Below are positions 1 through 9,383 of a stretch of 64,000 nucleotides of DNA, piece by piece. The stretch covers positions 1 to 64,000 of the forward strand of contig NZ_JAUOSB010000013.1 of NCBI RefSeq assembly GCF_030548295.1, read 5' to 3'. Position 1 is the first letter of the stretch. Each line of letters begins with the position of its first letter. A model generated the notes under the pieces. That model saw nothing but the letters and a program-made list of their open reading frames with translations, ran no database searches and had not been told where the DNA came from. The translations under genes were made by a program, and so were the position numbers. This stretch comes from Wenyingzhuangia sp. 2_MG-2023. GTDB taxonomy: Bacteria > Bacteroidota > Bacteroidia > Flavobacteriales > Flavobacteriaceae.

Positions 1-162
1 GGAGAGCATATCAATGTAGCGGAATCTCATCCTGAGAAAGTAAAAGAACTAAAGCAATTGTTAATCAAACAAATTAACGAGGGAAGGAGTACACCTGGAA
101 AAGTCCAACAAAATGATGAGATTGATTTTCCTTGGGTACAGGCCGCTTTTATTGCAAAATAA
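1..162 (+). CDS. C-terminal end of a probable sulfatase (partial)
   Basis: Frame 1 is open from the window edge to a TAA at 160-162 and encodes 53 residues. The visible tail contains a HPEKVKELKQLL segment followed by EGRSTPG. This resembles the C-terminal end of many S1-family arylsulfatases, where a 'NLA..HPE.V..L..LL' helix is followed by 'EGRSTPG'. The catalytic domain lies outside the window, so the assignment rests on this tail alone. The gene runs in the same direction as the fucosidase 88 bp downstream. Sulfatase plus GH29 fits trimming of a sulfated, fucose-containing glycan. The subfamily cannot be told. Confidence 0.55.
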   Translation, partial: GEHINVAESHPEKVKELKQLLIKQINEGRSTPGKVQQNDEIDFPWVQAAFIAK

Positions 163-250
163 TCTTTGTTGAAGGAAAAGCATAAATGTATTTGTTTAGT
201 CAAATGTAAAGACATACAAACGTTTATTAATAAAACAATTAAAAGTATTT

Positions 251-1840
251 ATGAAAAATATAATTATAGGAATTCTAGCTAATATTTTAGTTATTCAAGC
301 TAGTTTTTCACAAGAAAAAAAATGGAGTGAGACAGAGGCTGAAAAGGAAGAAAGAATGGCTTGGTGGTCTGATGCGAAGTTTGGAATGTTTGTACATTGG
401 GGAGTTTATTCTGCTTATGGAGGGGAATGGAATGGTATTGATTATGGTAAAGAAATGGGGGGAGGAAGTGCTGAATGGATTTATCTTTTAGCGGATATTC
501 CTAAAGAAGAATATGAAAAAAAAGCACAGCAATTTAATCCTGTAAATTACAAACCAGCAGCGTGGGTTAAAATGGCTAAGGATGCCGGTATGAAGTATAT
601 GGTACTAACGACAAAACATCATGATGGTTTTGCTATGTTTGATACAAAAGCTTCTGATTGGAACATCATGAAATCATCTGCTTATAAAAAAGACTTGTTA
701 AAAGAATATATAGACGAATGTCATAAACAAGGAATGCGTGTTGGTATTTATTATTCACATGAAAAAGATTGGTATCATTATAAGAAAGTAAGAAGAAATG
801 GAGCTGAAATACCTGAGTCTTATAAAAAAATAGTAAAAACTCATTTAGAAGAATTACTGACCAATTATGGACAAATTGATTTGATTTGGTTTGATATGGG
901 GGTGAAAAGACATGCCAATTTAAATCAAATGTGTTATGATATGGTTAGGAAATATCAGCCAGATTGTATTGTTAGTAGCCGTATAGGAAATAATCTTGGA
1001 GATTATGAAAATTTAGGAGATCGTGAATTAGCATCTCCAGGTTCAGAAGGGTATCTAGAATCAATAATGACTTTAAGGCATAATTGGGGATATGATAAAA
1101 ATGATGCTAATTGGAAGCCTTCAGAAGAGGTCATCTCAATGTTGTCAAAATGTGCTTGTAGAAACTCAAATTTTTTATTAAATATTGGTCCTGGACCTGA
1201 TGGATGTTTTACTCCAGAAGAAACCGTTCGTTTAAATAATATTGCAGAGTGGACCAAAGTAAATGGAGCATCTGTTTATGAAACCAAAGGATCTCCCTTT
1301 AAGGGAGAGTATAAGTGGGGTTCTATAACTACCAAAAAACAAAAGGTTTATTTGCATCTTTTTGGAGAGAAAAATAAAATAATTAATATAAATGGTCTTA
1401 AAACCAAAATAAATAAGGCTTATGTATTAGGTGCTAATACAGCTGTGATTTTTACTCAAAACATAGACAAAGCAACTATAGCAGCTACTATTCCAAATGA
1501 AGCTTACAAACAAACAATACCTGTGATTGTATTAGAACTGAATGGTGAGTTAGAAGTAGATTTAGAAAAAGGACCAACATGGGTTCCTCCAAGTATACAT
1601 CATACAAATCGTAAAGCAACTACAGGAGTTTTACTTGAATCTGATGGTGTTAATTTTGTGCTAAATAATGATAAAAAACAACAGTCATTTCGTTTAAATG
1701 AAGAAGTACAATATCGCATTAATGATCATGGAAACATTCAACTAGTTCCAGGATTCAATCTTACAAAAAACAGTAAATATAAGGTTGTATCTACTACAGG
1801 AAATGCTTCTGTTGTAGAGATTATTACATTGATGAAATAG
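251..1840 (+). CDS. Secreted alpha-L-fucosidase, GH29
   Basis: This 529-residue protein starts with a signal peptide (about residues 1-20, ending ASFSQ). It then shows the GH29 TIM-barrel landmarks: KFGMFVHWGVYS at about 43-54, the TKHHDGFAMFD block at about 121-131, and LIWFD at 211-215, where D215 is the expected catalytic nucleophile. Further on come LRHNWGY and NFLLNIGPGPDG, typical of the end of the catalytic domain, followed by a C-terminal beta-sandwich-like region. GH29 enzymes release alpha-L-fucose by a retaining mechanism; the acid/base residue varies and cannot be assigned here. Length is normal for the family. Export to the periplasm is expected. With a sulfatase end just upstream, fucoidan or another fucosylated algal glycan is a plausible substrate, which is inference. 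Confidence 0.93.
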   Translation: MKNIIIGILANILVIQASFSQEKKWSETEAEKEERMAWWSDAKFGMFVHWGVYSAYGGEWNGIDYGKEMGGGSAEWIYLLADIPKEEYEKKAQQFNPVNYKPAAWVKMAKDAGMKYMVLTTKHHDGFAMFDTKASDWNIMKSSAYKKDLLKEYIDECHKQGMRVGIYYSHEKDWYHYKKVRRNGAEIPESYKKIVKTHLEELLTNYGQIDLIWFDMGVKRHANLNQMCYDMVRKYQPDCIVSSRIGNNLGDYENLGDRELASPGSEGYLESIMTLRHNWGYDKNDANWKPSEEVISMLSKCACRNSNFLLNIGPGPDGCFTPEETVRLNNIAEWTKVNGASVYETKGSPFKGEYKWGSITTKKQKVYLHLFGEKNKIININGLKTKINKAYVLGANTAVIFTQNIDKATIAATIPNEAYKQTIPVIVLELNGELEVDLEKGPTWVPPSIHHTNRKATTGVLLESDGVNFVLNNDKKQQSFRLNEEVQYRINDHGNIQLVPGFNLTKNSKYKVVSTTGNASVVEIITLMK

Positions 1841-2030
1841 TTTAAATATTTAAAATACATGGTGTTGTGTTTTTATAAAATTATGTAGTTGCTATTGTAA
1901 ACTCCACTTTTTCAATACTTAGGTTTTATAAAAATTATGGACATTAAAAACACAAGCATAGCTTAAATCTACAAATGTTTAATTGTTTTTTTAGAGGAGC
2001 GCTGCTATTTATTTATACCAACAAAAGGTT

Positions 2031-2074
2031 AAGGCTCTAAAACAACTTATTCAAAGCGGTTGTTTTAGAGCCTT
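2031..2074 (+). terminator. Stem-loop terminator after the GH29 gene
   Basis: Perfect inverted repeat of 16 bp (arms 2031-2046 and 2059-2074) with a 12-nt loop. It is followed by an A/T-rich stretch rather than a clean T run. It lies 190 bp downstream of the fucosidase stop with no gene in between, so a terminator or a 3'-end stabiliser is the likely role. Confidence 0.55.
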
Positions 2075-2316
2075 AATTATTTTATAAAGTACCTACGGTT
2101 TGTTTTAAGAGTAGAGTTAGAGAGTTTAAAAATATTTGCAATGGTTGTTTTACTATTTCATGGGTACATTTCACGATTAAAATTACACTGTTTAGAGATA
2201 GAATTAAATTCTTTATGTGTTCTGTAAGGAATAATATTCACGCTTATAAAACTTTTTTAAGTAATGTAATTTACATGTGATTCTTAATAATTATCAATAG
2301 AATAGTATTTTTTACA

Positions 2317-2332
2317 TTGATGAATTCATCAA
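2317..2332. promoter_or_regulatory. Perfect 16-bp palindrome TTGATGAATTCATCAA
   Basis: A self-complementary 16-mer without spacer stands alone in the non-coding region between GH29 and the SusC operon. A gapless palindrome suits a dimeric regulator site better than a terminator. No regulator gene is adjacent, so the binding protein is unknown. Confidence 0.3.
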
Positions 2333-2733
2333 AAATAGAAACCCCTACAATATTAAAATTAGCAACTCTTAAATGTATCAAAGAATATTGCTATATAAAT
2401 TATTTATAACAAAATAGCTTTTTTAATCATTGCATTTTAAATGATTGAATAGAGTTTGGTGTTTTGTTAAATATTTGTTTTTTAAGTGTTTAGGTATTGC
2501 TTGAATCGACCATGAAAGATGAAGTAAAGAAAAAAAAAGATGAGAGCAATTCTTTTCATTTAGTTGCCTGCATATTTGTACAGGTCTTTAAGATAAAATC
2601 ACATAATTGACCTTTATTTAGTTGAAAATACATTTAAAAACATTTTTTGTTGAGTATTTTTTTTGTTTTTAAGCTTTTTTTAAAGGAATTGTTTATTTGG
2701 TGGTGTGATTAGGGTTTTAAAGGTTGGTTAACT

Positions 2734-2772
2734 TTTGTTTGTTTACTGGGGTTTTGGGTAAACGTAAGTTTG
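2734..2772 (+). promoter_or_regulatory. Candidate Bacteroidota promoter for the SusC operon
   Basis: TAAGTTTG at 2765-2772 matches the Bacteroidota -7 consensus TAnnTTTG. TTTG boxes at 2734-2737 and 2738-2741 lie at about the right distance for the -33 element. Transcription would start near 2780, giving a leader of roughly 175 nt before the ATG at 2955. This is a pattern match only. Confidence 0.35.
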
Positions 2773-2954
2773 AATTTAGGGGTGGTCATCAATGTCAAAA
2801 AATATATAAAGAATAGAATAAATAAAATTTAATAAAACAATCAAAAAAATAAAAATAAATGAGATAAAACTAACTGAAAACAACTTAAAACAAGATAGCT
2901 ATAATGAACAAATAGCTTTTAGAAACTTAAACTAAATTTTAAACTAAAAAAGAT

Positions 2955-5900
2955 ATGAATAAATATTATTCTTTAATTCCTCCATTAGGAATGAATAAAC
3001 ATCACCGAATAAAAATGATGACATCATTAATGTTATGCACTCTTTTATTTGCCAATGGGTATTCTTTTGATAATGTAATCAATAAAGAAGTTCTATTAAA
3101 TGGAGTTAATGGTAAAAACAATATTAAAAAATTACAGTCATCAATTACAGGGGTAGTTCTAGATCGTACAGGTATGCCTCTACCAGGAGTAACAGTTCTT
3201 ATTGAAGGAACATCTATTGGTACGCAGACAGATTTTGATGGGAATTTTGTGATTAAAGCATCAAAAGGAGATGTTTTGGTTTTTTCATACATAGGTTACA
3301 AAACACAAAGTCTTACAGTAGGTTCAGGTAGTATTATGAACGTTACAATGCAAATAGATACAGAGGCTTTAGAAGAAGTTGTAATTGTTGGGTATGACAA
3401 ACAAACCAAAGAAAGTTTGGTTGGGTCAATTACTCAAGTTAAACCTAAGGAATTAAAAATACCATCTAGTAATTTAACAACTGCTTTAGCAGGTAGAGTA
3501 GCAGGAGTTATTGCTTTTCAGGGGTCAGGAGAACCGGGAGAAAACAATGCAGATTTCTTTATACGTGGAGCGACTACTTTTGGAATTCGACAAAGTCCAT
3601 TAATCTTAATTGACGGAATTGAGTTAACTACAGATGATTTAGCACGTCTAAATCCTGATGATATTGAAAGTTTTTCAGTATTTAAAGATGCAACAGCAAC
3701 AGCTATTTATGGAGCTAGAGGTGCAAACGGTGTAATTGCAGTTACTACAAAAACAGGAGATATTGGAAAACCAAAAGTAAGTATTAGGTTTGAGAATACT
3801 TTTTCAGAAGCAACACAAAATATCAAATTGGCAGATCCTATTACTTATCTAAGATTGCATAATGAAGCAGTAAGAACAAGAGATCCATTAGGAATTTTAC
3901 CATATGCTCAAAATAAAATAGACAATACATTAGCTGGAGACGGTAATCCTTATGTTTATCCTGTTACTGATTGGCAAGAAGAATTGTTGCAAGACTATAC
4001 AATGAACCAAAGATTAAACTTTAATGTTTCTGGTGGGGGTAAAGTAGCAAGATATTATGTGTCTGCAGGTATATCTCAAGATAATGGTATTTTAAAAGTT
4101 GATGAAAAATCTAACTTTAACAACAATATAGATTTAAAGCAATATTTTGTAAGATCTAACATCAATATAGATTTAACAGAAACTACTGAAGCAATTATTA
4201 GATTAAATACTACGGTAGATGATTATACAGGACCTATACCAAGTGGTAGTCAGGTGTATAATATGATCAATCGTACCAATCCAGTAAGGTTTCCAGCAAC
4301 TTATGCACCAGATGCAGCAAATGAATTTACAGAACACCTTTTATTTGGTAACGATGAAGAAGGGAATTATTTAAATCCTTATGCAGAATTGGTAAGAGGA
4401 TATCGTGAGTACAGTAGATCTCTTAATGTTTTACAAGTAGAATTAAAACAAGATTTAGGAGGTTTAGTTCCAGGTTTAAAATGGCGTGCTTTGGCCAATT
4501 TAAACAGAACATCTTCTTATGGAATTAATAGATCGTATACTCCTTATTACTATGACATGGGATCTTACAACCCTATGAACGATAGTTATGTCTTAACTCC
4601 TTTAAATCAGGAAACTGGTACAGAGTTTTTAACATTTAGTCCTAACGATACAGATCGTCTGGTTAGATCTGTAGGGTATGTACAAACATCTTTAAATTAT
4701 GCACATAAATTTCATGACAAGCATAGTATATCCGCATTGTTAGTAGGTATCATGCGTCAAGAAGTAGATGGTAATGCATCAGATTTACAGTTGTCTCTTC
4801 CTAATAGAAATATTGGGGTATCTGGACGTTTTACGTATAATTATGATAAGAGATATTTTACGGAATTTAACTTTGGTTACAATGGTTCTGAAAGATTTGC
4901 AGACAATAATAGATTTGGTTTTTTTCCCTCTTTTGGAGCTGGATGGGTTATTTCAAACGAAAAATTTTGGAAGTTTGATTTTGTAAATAGATTAAAGTTA
5001 AGAGGTTCTTATGGTATTGTTGGTAATGATGCTATTGGGTCTAATGCAGATAGGTTCTTTTATTTGTCTAATGTGAATTTGATAGATAATTCTAAAAAAG
5101 TACAATTTGGTACAAATGGAGGATTTAGTAGTTCTGGAGTTTCAATTTCTCGTTATGCAAATCCAGAGGTGACATGGGAAAAAGCTTACAAACAAAACTA
5201 TGGTTTAGAAGTAAATATGTTAAGAGATGCAATTCAGTTTCAAGCAGAGGTGTTTAAAGAGCGTAGAACAAATATTTTACAAACTCGTAGTGATATTCCT
5301 TCGTTATTAGGATTGCAAGCTGATATCAAAGCAAACATTGGAGAAGCAGAATCACACGGTTTTGAGTTAAGCTTAAAAGTTAATCATCAGTTTAATAAAG
5401 ATTTATGGTTAGAGTTTAATGGGAATTATGTAGACTCTAAAAGTAAATTCGTGAATTATGAAGAGCCTGATTATGCAAGTGCAGGTATACCTTGGAGAGC
5501 TAAAACAGGACAATCATTAAACCAACCTTATGGATTAATAGCTGAAAGACTTTTTGTTGATGAGGCTGATGTAGCAAATTCACCAGTTCAAGATTTTGGT
5601 GAAGTAATGGCTGGAGATATTAAATACAAAGACATAAATGGAGATGGTGCAATTACTAGTTTAGATATTGTTCCTATTGGAGAGTCTACGCAACCAGAGG
5701 TTAGTTATGGATTTGGTTTCTCATTAGGATATAAAAAGTTTGATATTTCTGCCTTCTTTCAAGGTTTAGATCGTTTCTCTTTCTTTATTGATTCAAAATC
5801 GTTGTCACCTTTTGCTGATACAGATGCAGGAGGAGATTATTTAAACAATTTAGTTGCTGAAAATCAAATTTTAGAAGCCTTTGCAGATAGTCACTGGTCT

Positions 5901-6209
5901 GAAGAGAATCAAGATATATATGCACTTTGGCCAAGATTATCAACTTATGCAGTAGCCAACAACAATCAACAGAGTACTTGGTGGATGCGTGATGGTGCTT
6001 TTATGAGATTAAAATCTTTAGAAGTTGGTTACAATATAAAACCTAAAAAAGGAGGTTTTTTTGGAAATGCATCTATTAGAATGTATGTAAATGCAAATAA
6101 TTTAATTCACTGGAGTAAGTTCAAGTTATGGGATCCAGAACTTAGAGGTAACGGGTTAAATTATCCATTACAACGCAAAGTGAATTTAGGTATTAAAGTT
6201 AATTTGTAA
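2955..6209 (+). CDS. SusC/RagA-family TonB-linked outer-membrane transporter
   Basis: At 1084 residues this is a typical SusC: a signal sequence, a carboxypeptidase-D-like beta-sandwich (about 64-130, SSITGVVLDRTGMPLPGVTV onward), a TonB-box-like EALEEVVIVGY, a plug domain with FIRGATTFG, LILIDGIEL and ATAIYGARGANGVI, then a long beta-barrel. It should import oligosaccharides together with the SusD lipoprotein encoded 11 bp downstream. The in-frame ATG at 2991 gives a more conventional signal peptide, so the true start may be there. It heads a four-gene operon with SusD, DUF4959/DUF5000 and DUF4998 lipoproteins. The substrate is not readable; the nearby GH29 makes a fucose-containing glycan possible. 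Confidence 0.93.
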   Translation: MNKYYSLIPPLGMNKHHRIKMMTSLMLCTLLFANGYSFDNVINKEVLLNGVNGKNNIKKLQSSITGVVLDRTGMPLPGVTVLIEGTSIGTQTDFDGNFVIKASKGDVLVFSYIGYKTQSLTVGSGSIMNVTMQIDTEALEEVVIVGYDKQTKESLVGSITQVKPKELKIPSSNLTTALAGRVAGVIAFQGSGEPGENNADFFIRGATTFGIRQSPLILIDGIELTTDDLARLNPDDIESFSVFKDATATAIYGARGANGVIAVTTKTGDIGKPKVSIRFENTFSEATQNIKLADPITYLRLHNEAVRTRDPLGILPYAQNKIDNTLAGDGNPYVYPVTDWQEELLQDYTMNQRLNFNVSGGGKVARYYVSAGISQDNGILKVDEKSNFNNNIDLKQYFVRSNINIDLTETTEAIIRLNTTVDDYTGPIPSGSQVYNMINRTNPVRFPATYAPDAANEFTEHLLFGNDEEGNYLNPYAELVRGYREYSRSLNVLQVELKQDLGGLVPGLKWRALANLNRTSSYGINRSYTPYYYDMGSYNPMNDSYVLTPLNQETGTEFLTFSPNDTDRLVRSVGYVQTSLNYAHKFHDKHSISALLVGIMRQEVDGNASDLQLSLPNRNIGVSGRFTYNYDKRYFTEFNFGYNGSERFADNNRFGFFPSFGAGWVISNEKFWKFDFVNRLKLRGSYGIVGNDAIGSNADRFFYLSNVNLIDNSKKVQFGTNGGFSSSGVSISRYANPEVTWEKAYKQNYGLEVNMLRDAIQFQAEVFKERRTNILQTRSDIPSLLGLQADIKANIGEAESHGFELSLKVNHQFNKDLWLEFNGNYVDSKSKFVNYEEPDYASAGIPWRAKTGQSLNQPYGLIAERLFVDEADVANSPVQDFGEVMAGDIKYKDINGDGAITSLDIVPIGESTQPEVSYGFGFSLGYKKFDISAFFQGLDRFSFFIDSKSLSPFADTDAGGDYLNNLVAENQILEAFADSHWSEENQDIYALWPRLSTYAVANNNQQSTWWMRDGAFMRLKSLEVGYNIKPKKGGFFGNASIRMYVNANNLIHWSKFKLWDPELRGNGLNYPLQRKVNLGIKVNL

Positions 6210-6220
6210 TATTAAGAACA

Positions 6221-8113
6221 ATGAAGACACAAAAAATAAAATATTATATAACATCTCTGTTAGTAGGATGCTTGTTTGCATGTGAATCTTATATAGATGT
6301 TGTACCAGATAATTTACCGACAATAGATATTGCTTTTAATAGTCGTGTAAACGCACAACGATTCTTTTATACATTATATAGTTATATGCCTCAGCATGCA
6401 AACATAAGTCAAAATCCAGCTTTTTTTGGAGGGGATGAGTTATGGTTGGATAGAGAGAAGGCTATAAGCGATGTTGGTTCACAATTAACTAGAGGGTTTC
6501 AGAGTGTAACATCACCTAAGTATAACCATTGGAGTGATATAGATTTATTTGTAGCTTTAAGAGATTGTAATATCTTTTTAGAAAATGTTTATAAACCTCA
6601 GGATTTAGATGAAACGGAAAGAAGTAGATGGATTGCCGAAGCTAAATTTTTAAAAGCGTATTATCATTTTTGGTTGTTACGTATGTATGGAGCAATTCCT
6701 ACTATTGATACCAATATAGATGTAAGTTCAGGAATTGGTGATGTACGTATAGAAAGAGATAAAACAGATGATACTGTTAATTATATTGTATCATTATTAG
6801 ATGAGGCTATAGAAGGGTTACCTCCTTTTATAAGTAGTACTACAGATGAATTAGGGCGTGCTACAAAGCCTATGGCCGCAGCTGTTAAAGCAAAAATTTT
6901 AGCATTTGCAGCAAGTCCTTTGTTAAACGGAAACACTGCGTATGCTAATTGGGTGAATAATGCTGGAGAGCCTTATATAAACCAAACATTTGACATTACA
7001 AAATGGGAAAAAGCAGCAGTAGCATGTCAAGAAGCTATTGATTTGTCTTTAGCAGGTGGACATGCATTATACAAATCTACCGGTTCCGCTATGTACACAT
7101 TGTCAGATTCAACTTTAACTAAATTAAGCATTAGAGGAGCAATTTCTGATAGATGGAATACAGAGGTTATTTGGGGAAGTTTAATGCCTAGTGGAGCGAG
7201 TATTCAAAGTCATGTTTTTCCAATAGCTCAACCTGATGTTAGACCAGAGGAATATGCTAAAGTACCAAGAGATTACTCTCCTACGTTGCGTATGGCTGAA
7301 TTGTTTTATTCAGACAACGGTGTGCCTATTGAAGAGGATGTGGACTATGATTATGCAAATAGATATGAGGTGAAAAATGCTGGAGATGATGACAGTTATT
7401 ATATTGAGCCAGGATATACCACGGCAGCATTGCATTTTAATAGAGAGCCTAGATTTCATGCAAACTTGTTTTTTGATGGAGGTAAAATTTATGGTCAAGG
7501 AAGGTTTAATGATAAAGATCTATATACTTATAAAGCTAAGAAAGAACAATCAGGATCAATAATTACAGGAACTAGCCGTAACATTACAGGGTATTTACCT
7601 AAAAAGTTATCAGGTGTTAACGATGTTTTAAACAGTAACTTTATTCCAGAAGCTTATCCTTGGCCAGTTATTAGGTTGGCAGATATGTATTTATTGCATG
7701 CAGAATGTGTGAATGAGGCTTACGGACCAAGTGGAGAAGTTTACACTAGTTTAGATATTGTAAGAGAAAGAGCAGGTTTAGATGGTGTTTTAGAATCATG
7801 GACAGATCACTCTAACAATCCATCAAAACCAAATACAAAAGAAGGATTGAGAGAGATTATTCACCAAGAGCGCTTGATAGAATTAGCATTTGAAGGACAC
7901 CGTTTTTGGGATTTAAGGAGATGGCTAAAAGCGCATGAGTATTTAAACAATTCAGAAATTAAAGGATGGTCTGTAGATGATGCCACAGTAGAAGGGTACT
8001 ATCGTGTAACTATCGTTGGAGAAACTAAATTTTTACAAAAAAATTATTTCTGGCCAATTGCAGAAAGTGATATTATTCAGAACCCTAATTTAGATCAATC
8101 GCCAGGTTGGTAA
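6221..8113 (+). CDS. SusD/RagB-family surface glycan-binding lipoprotein
   Basis: This 630-residue protein has a lipoprotein signal (LFAC lipobox, Cys21) and SusD hallmarks: an N-terminal domain with ARFLKAYYHFWLL-like TPR helices (here AEAKFLKAYYHFWLLRMYG) and a C-terminal RagB region with LADMYLLHAECVNEAYG, REIIHQERLIELAFEGHRFWDLRRW, and a PIAESDIIQNPNLDQSPGW ending. SusD caps the SusC barrel from outside and binds glycan. It lies 11 bp after the SusC stop, in the same operon. Confidence 0.94.
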   Translation: MKTQKIKYYITSLLVGCLFACESYIDVVPDNLPTIDIAFNSRVNAQRFFYTLYSYMPQHANISQNPAFFGGDELWLDREKAISDVGSQLTRGFQSVTSPKYNHWSDIDLFVALRDCNIFLENVYKPQDLDETERSRWIAEAKFLKAYYHFWLLRMYGAIPTIDTNIDVSSGIGDVRIERDKTDDTVNYIVSLLDEAIEGLPPFISSTTDELGRATKPMAAAVKAKILAFAASPLLNGNTAYANWVNNAGEPYINQTFDITKWEKAAVACQEAIDLSLAGGHALYKSTGSAMYTLSDSTLTKLSIRGAISDRWNTEVIWGSLMPSGASIQSHVFPIAQPDVRPEEYAKVPRDYSPTLRMAELFYSDNGVPIEEDVDYDYANRYEVKNAGDDDSYYIEPGYTTAALHFNREPRFHANLFFDGGKIYGQGRFNDKDLYTYKAKKEQSGSIITGTSRNITGYLPKKLSGVNDVLNSNFIPEAYPWPVIRLADMYLLHAECVNEAYGPSGEVYTSLDIVRERAGLDGVLESWTDHSNNPSKPNTKEGLREIIHQERLIELAFEGHRFWDLRRWLKAHEYLNNSEIKGWSVDDATVEGYYRVTIVGETKFLQKNYFWPIAESDIIQNPNLDQSPGW

Positions 8114-8140
8114 AACAGTATTAACATTAAAATAAAAATT

Positions 8141-9358
8141 ATGAAAAATAGATTTATTGTGATGTCTTTATGCTCTGCACTTTTATTTAGTTGCCAAGAA
8201 GACACCGTAAGATCACTTGTTGCTAATGATGGAAAAGCACCTGGATTAGTAGAGAATGTAATGGTTGAAAATTTAGCAGGAAGTGCAAAATTGACTTATA
8301 ATTTACCGAGTGATAATGATCTACTATACGTAGAAGCTGAGTTTAAAAGACAGAGTACAGGAGAGGTAAGTAGAGTTAGATCTTCTTTGTTTAATAACAA
8401 CTTAACGGTTCAGGGGTTTGGAGAAGAAAAAGAGTATGAGGTAAGTTTGTTTACCGTTGATCAAAGTGAAAACAGGTCAGAGTCAGTAACAACAATTATA
8501 AATCCAGAAAAAGCTCCATATAAATATGTTGCTGAAAGTCTAAGAGCTTTTGCAGATTTTGGAGGGATACATATTTATTGGGAAAATCCATACGAGAGTA
8601 ATGTATCTATAGAAATTTCTGCCATTAATGAGTTTGGTGTGCCAGAAGTAGTAACCGTTCTCTATACGTCGGAAATAAAAGATGATTTTGCTGTTAGAGG
8701 GTTTGATACAACTGAACGTACTTTTCAGATAATAGTTAAAGATAGATATGATAATATAGCTGAAGCAGAAATGTTTACGGTATCTCCACTTTTTGAAGAG
8801 TACTTAGATAAAGTAAATTATAAAGCGATTGTACAACCACATGATACTCCTGAAGGATTTGGTTGGGTATTAAGCAGACTTTACGATGGGCTTCTTAATA
8901 AAGGGTATTTATCTCTAGCAACTTGGACAGATCCTTTAGGTGGTTTGCCAGAGTATGAGGGTCAAAATGTACCAATGTTTACTTTAGATTTAGGAGTTAA
9001 AGCTAAAATTAGTAGAATTAAATGGTTCCAAAGACAGAATAGTGGTAACGATTATATTTATGCGAATGGTAATCCTAAAAACTTTGATATCTGGGGAAGT
9101 AATAAGTTAAATCCTGACGGAAGTTTAGATGGTTGGGTAAAAATAGTAGAAAATGGAGAAATTATAAAACCATCTGGTTTGCCATTAGGAACGTTTACTA
9201 CAGAAGATCTTGAAGCAGCTGCCCTAGGACATGATGCAACTGCAGATGCATCAGCAGAACCAATCCGTTATATTCGTTGGGTAAACAAATTAAATTGGGC
9301 TGGAACAACTTTTATGCACATTATGGAGCTAGAAGCTTATGGACAAATAGTTGAATAA
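8141..9358 (+). CDS. DUF4959/DUF5000-type PUL lipoprotein
   Basis: 405 residues with a lipoprotein signal (LLFSC, Cys18). The N-terminal part (about 25-110) has a fibronectin-like pattern matching DUF4959: KAPGLVENVMVENLAGSAKLTY, then KEYEVSLFTVDQSENRS. A second beta-sandwich follows (about 120-225). The C-terminal part (about 240-400) resembles DUF5000, a discoidin/F5-8C-like carbohydrate-binding fold: FTLDLGVKAKISRIKWFQR, then NPKNFDIWGS, then PIRYIRW. It sits third in the SusCD operon, in the position of SusE/F surface glycan-binding proteins. A glycan-binding role is inferred from position and fold; there is no catalytic motif. Confidence 0.75.
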   Translation: MKNRFIVMSLCSALLFSCQEDTVRSLVANDGKAPGLVENVMVENLAGSAKLTYNLPSDNDLLYVEAEFKRQSTGEVSRVRSSLFNNNLTVQGFGEEKEYEVSLFTVDQSENRSESVTTIINPEKAPYKYVAESLRAFADFGGIHIYWENPYESNVSIEISAINEFGVPEVVTVLYTSEIKDDFAVRGFDTTERTFQIIVKDRYDNIAEAEMFTVSPLFEEYLDKVNYKAIVQPHDTPEGFGWVLSRLYDGLLNKGYLSLATWTDPLGGLPEYEGQNVPMFTLDLGVKAKISRIKWFQRQNSGNDYIYANGNPKNFDIWGSNKLNPDGSLDGWVKIVENGEIIKPSGLPLGTFTTEDLEAAALGHDATADASAEPIRYIRWVNKLNWAGTTFMHIMELEAYGQIVE

Positions 9359-9383
9359 ATTTATCAAATAAAAAAATAAAAAT

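Larger units (their letters stand above)
1841..2954. other. 1.1-kb non-coding region before the first SusC
   Basis: No open frame with coding character was found in this AT-rich stretch. It holds a perfect 16-bp stem-loop (2031-2074), a perfect 16-bp palindrome (2317-2332), A/T runs, and a promoter-like TTTG/TAAGTTTG pair near 2734-2772. The first SusC starts only at 2955, so its leader would be about 170-180 nt if that promoter is used. The rest may be spacer or decayed sequence. No tRNA or recognised RNA family was seen. Confidence 0.6.

Noticed and set aside
2512-2610. 32-codon frame with a Lys-rich start in the 1.1-kb gap
   Set aside because: No ribosome-binding or promoter context and no recognisable motif; too short to support.
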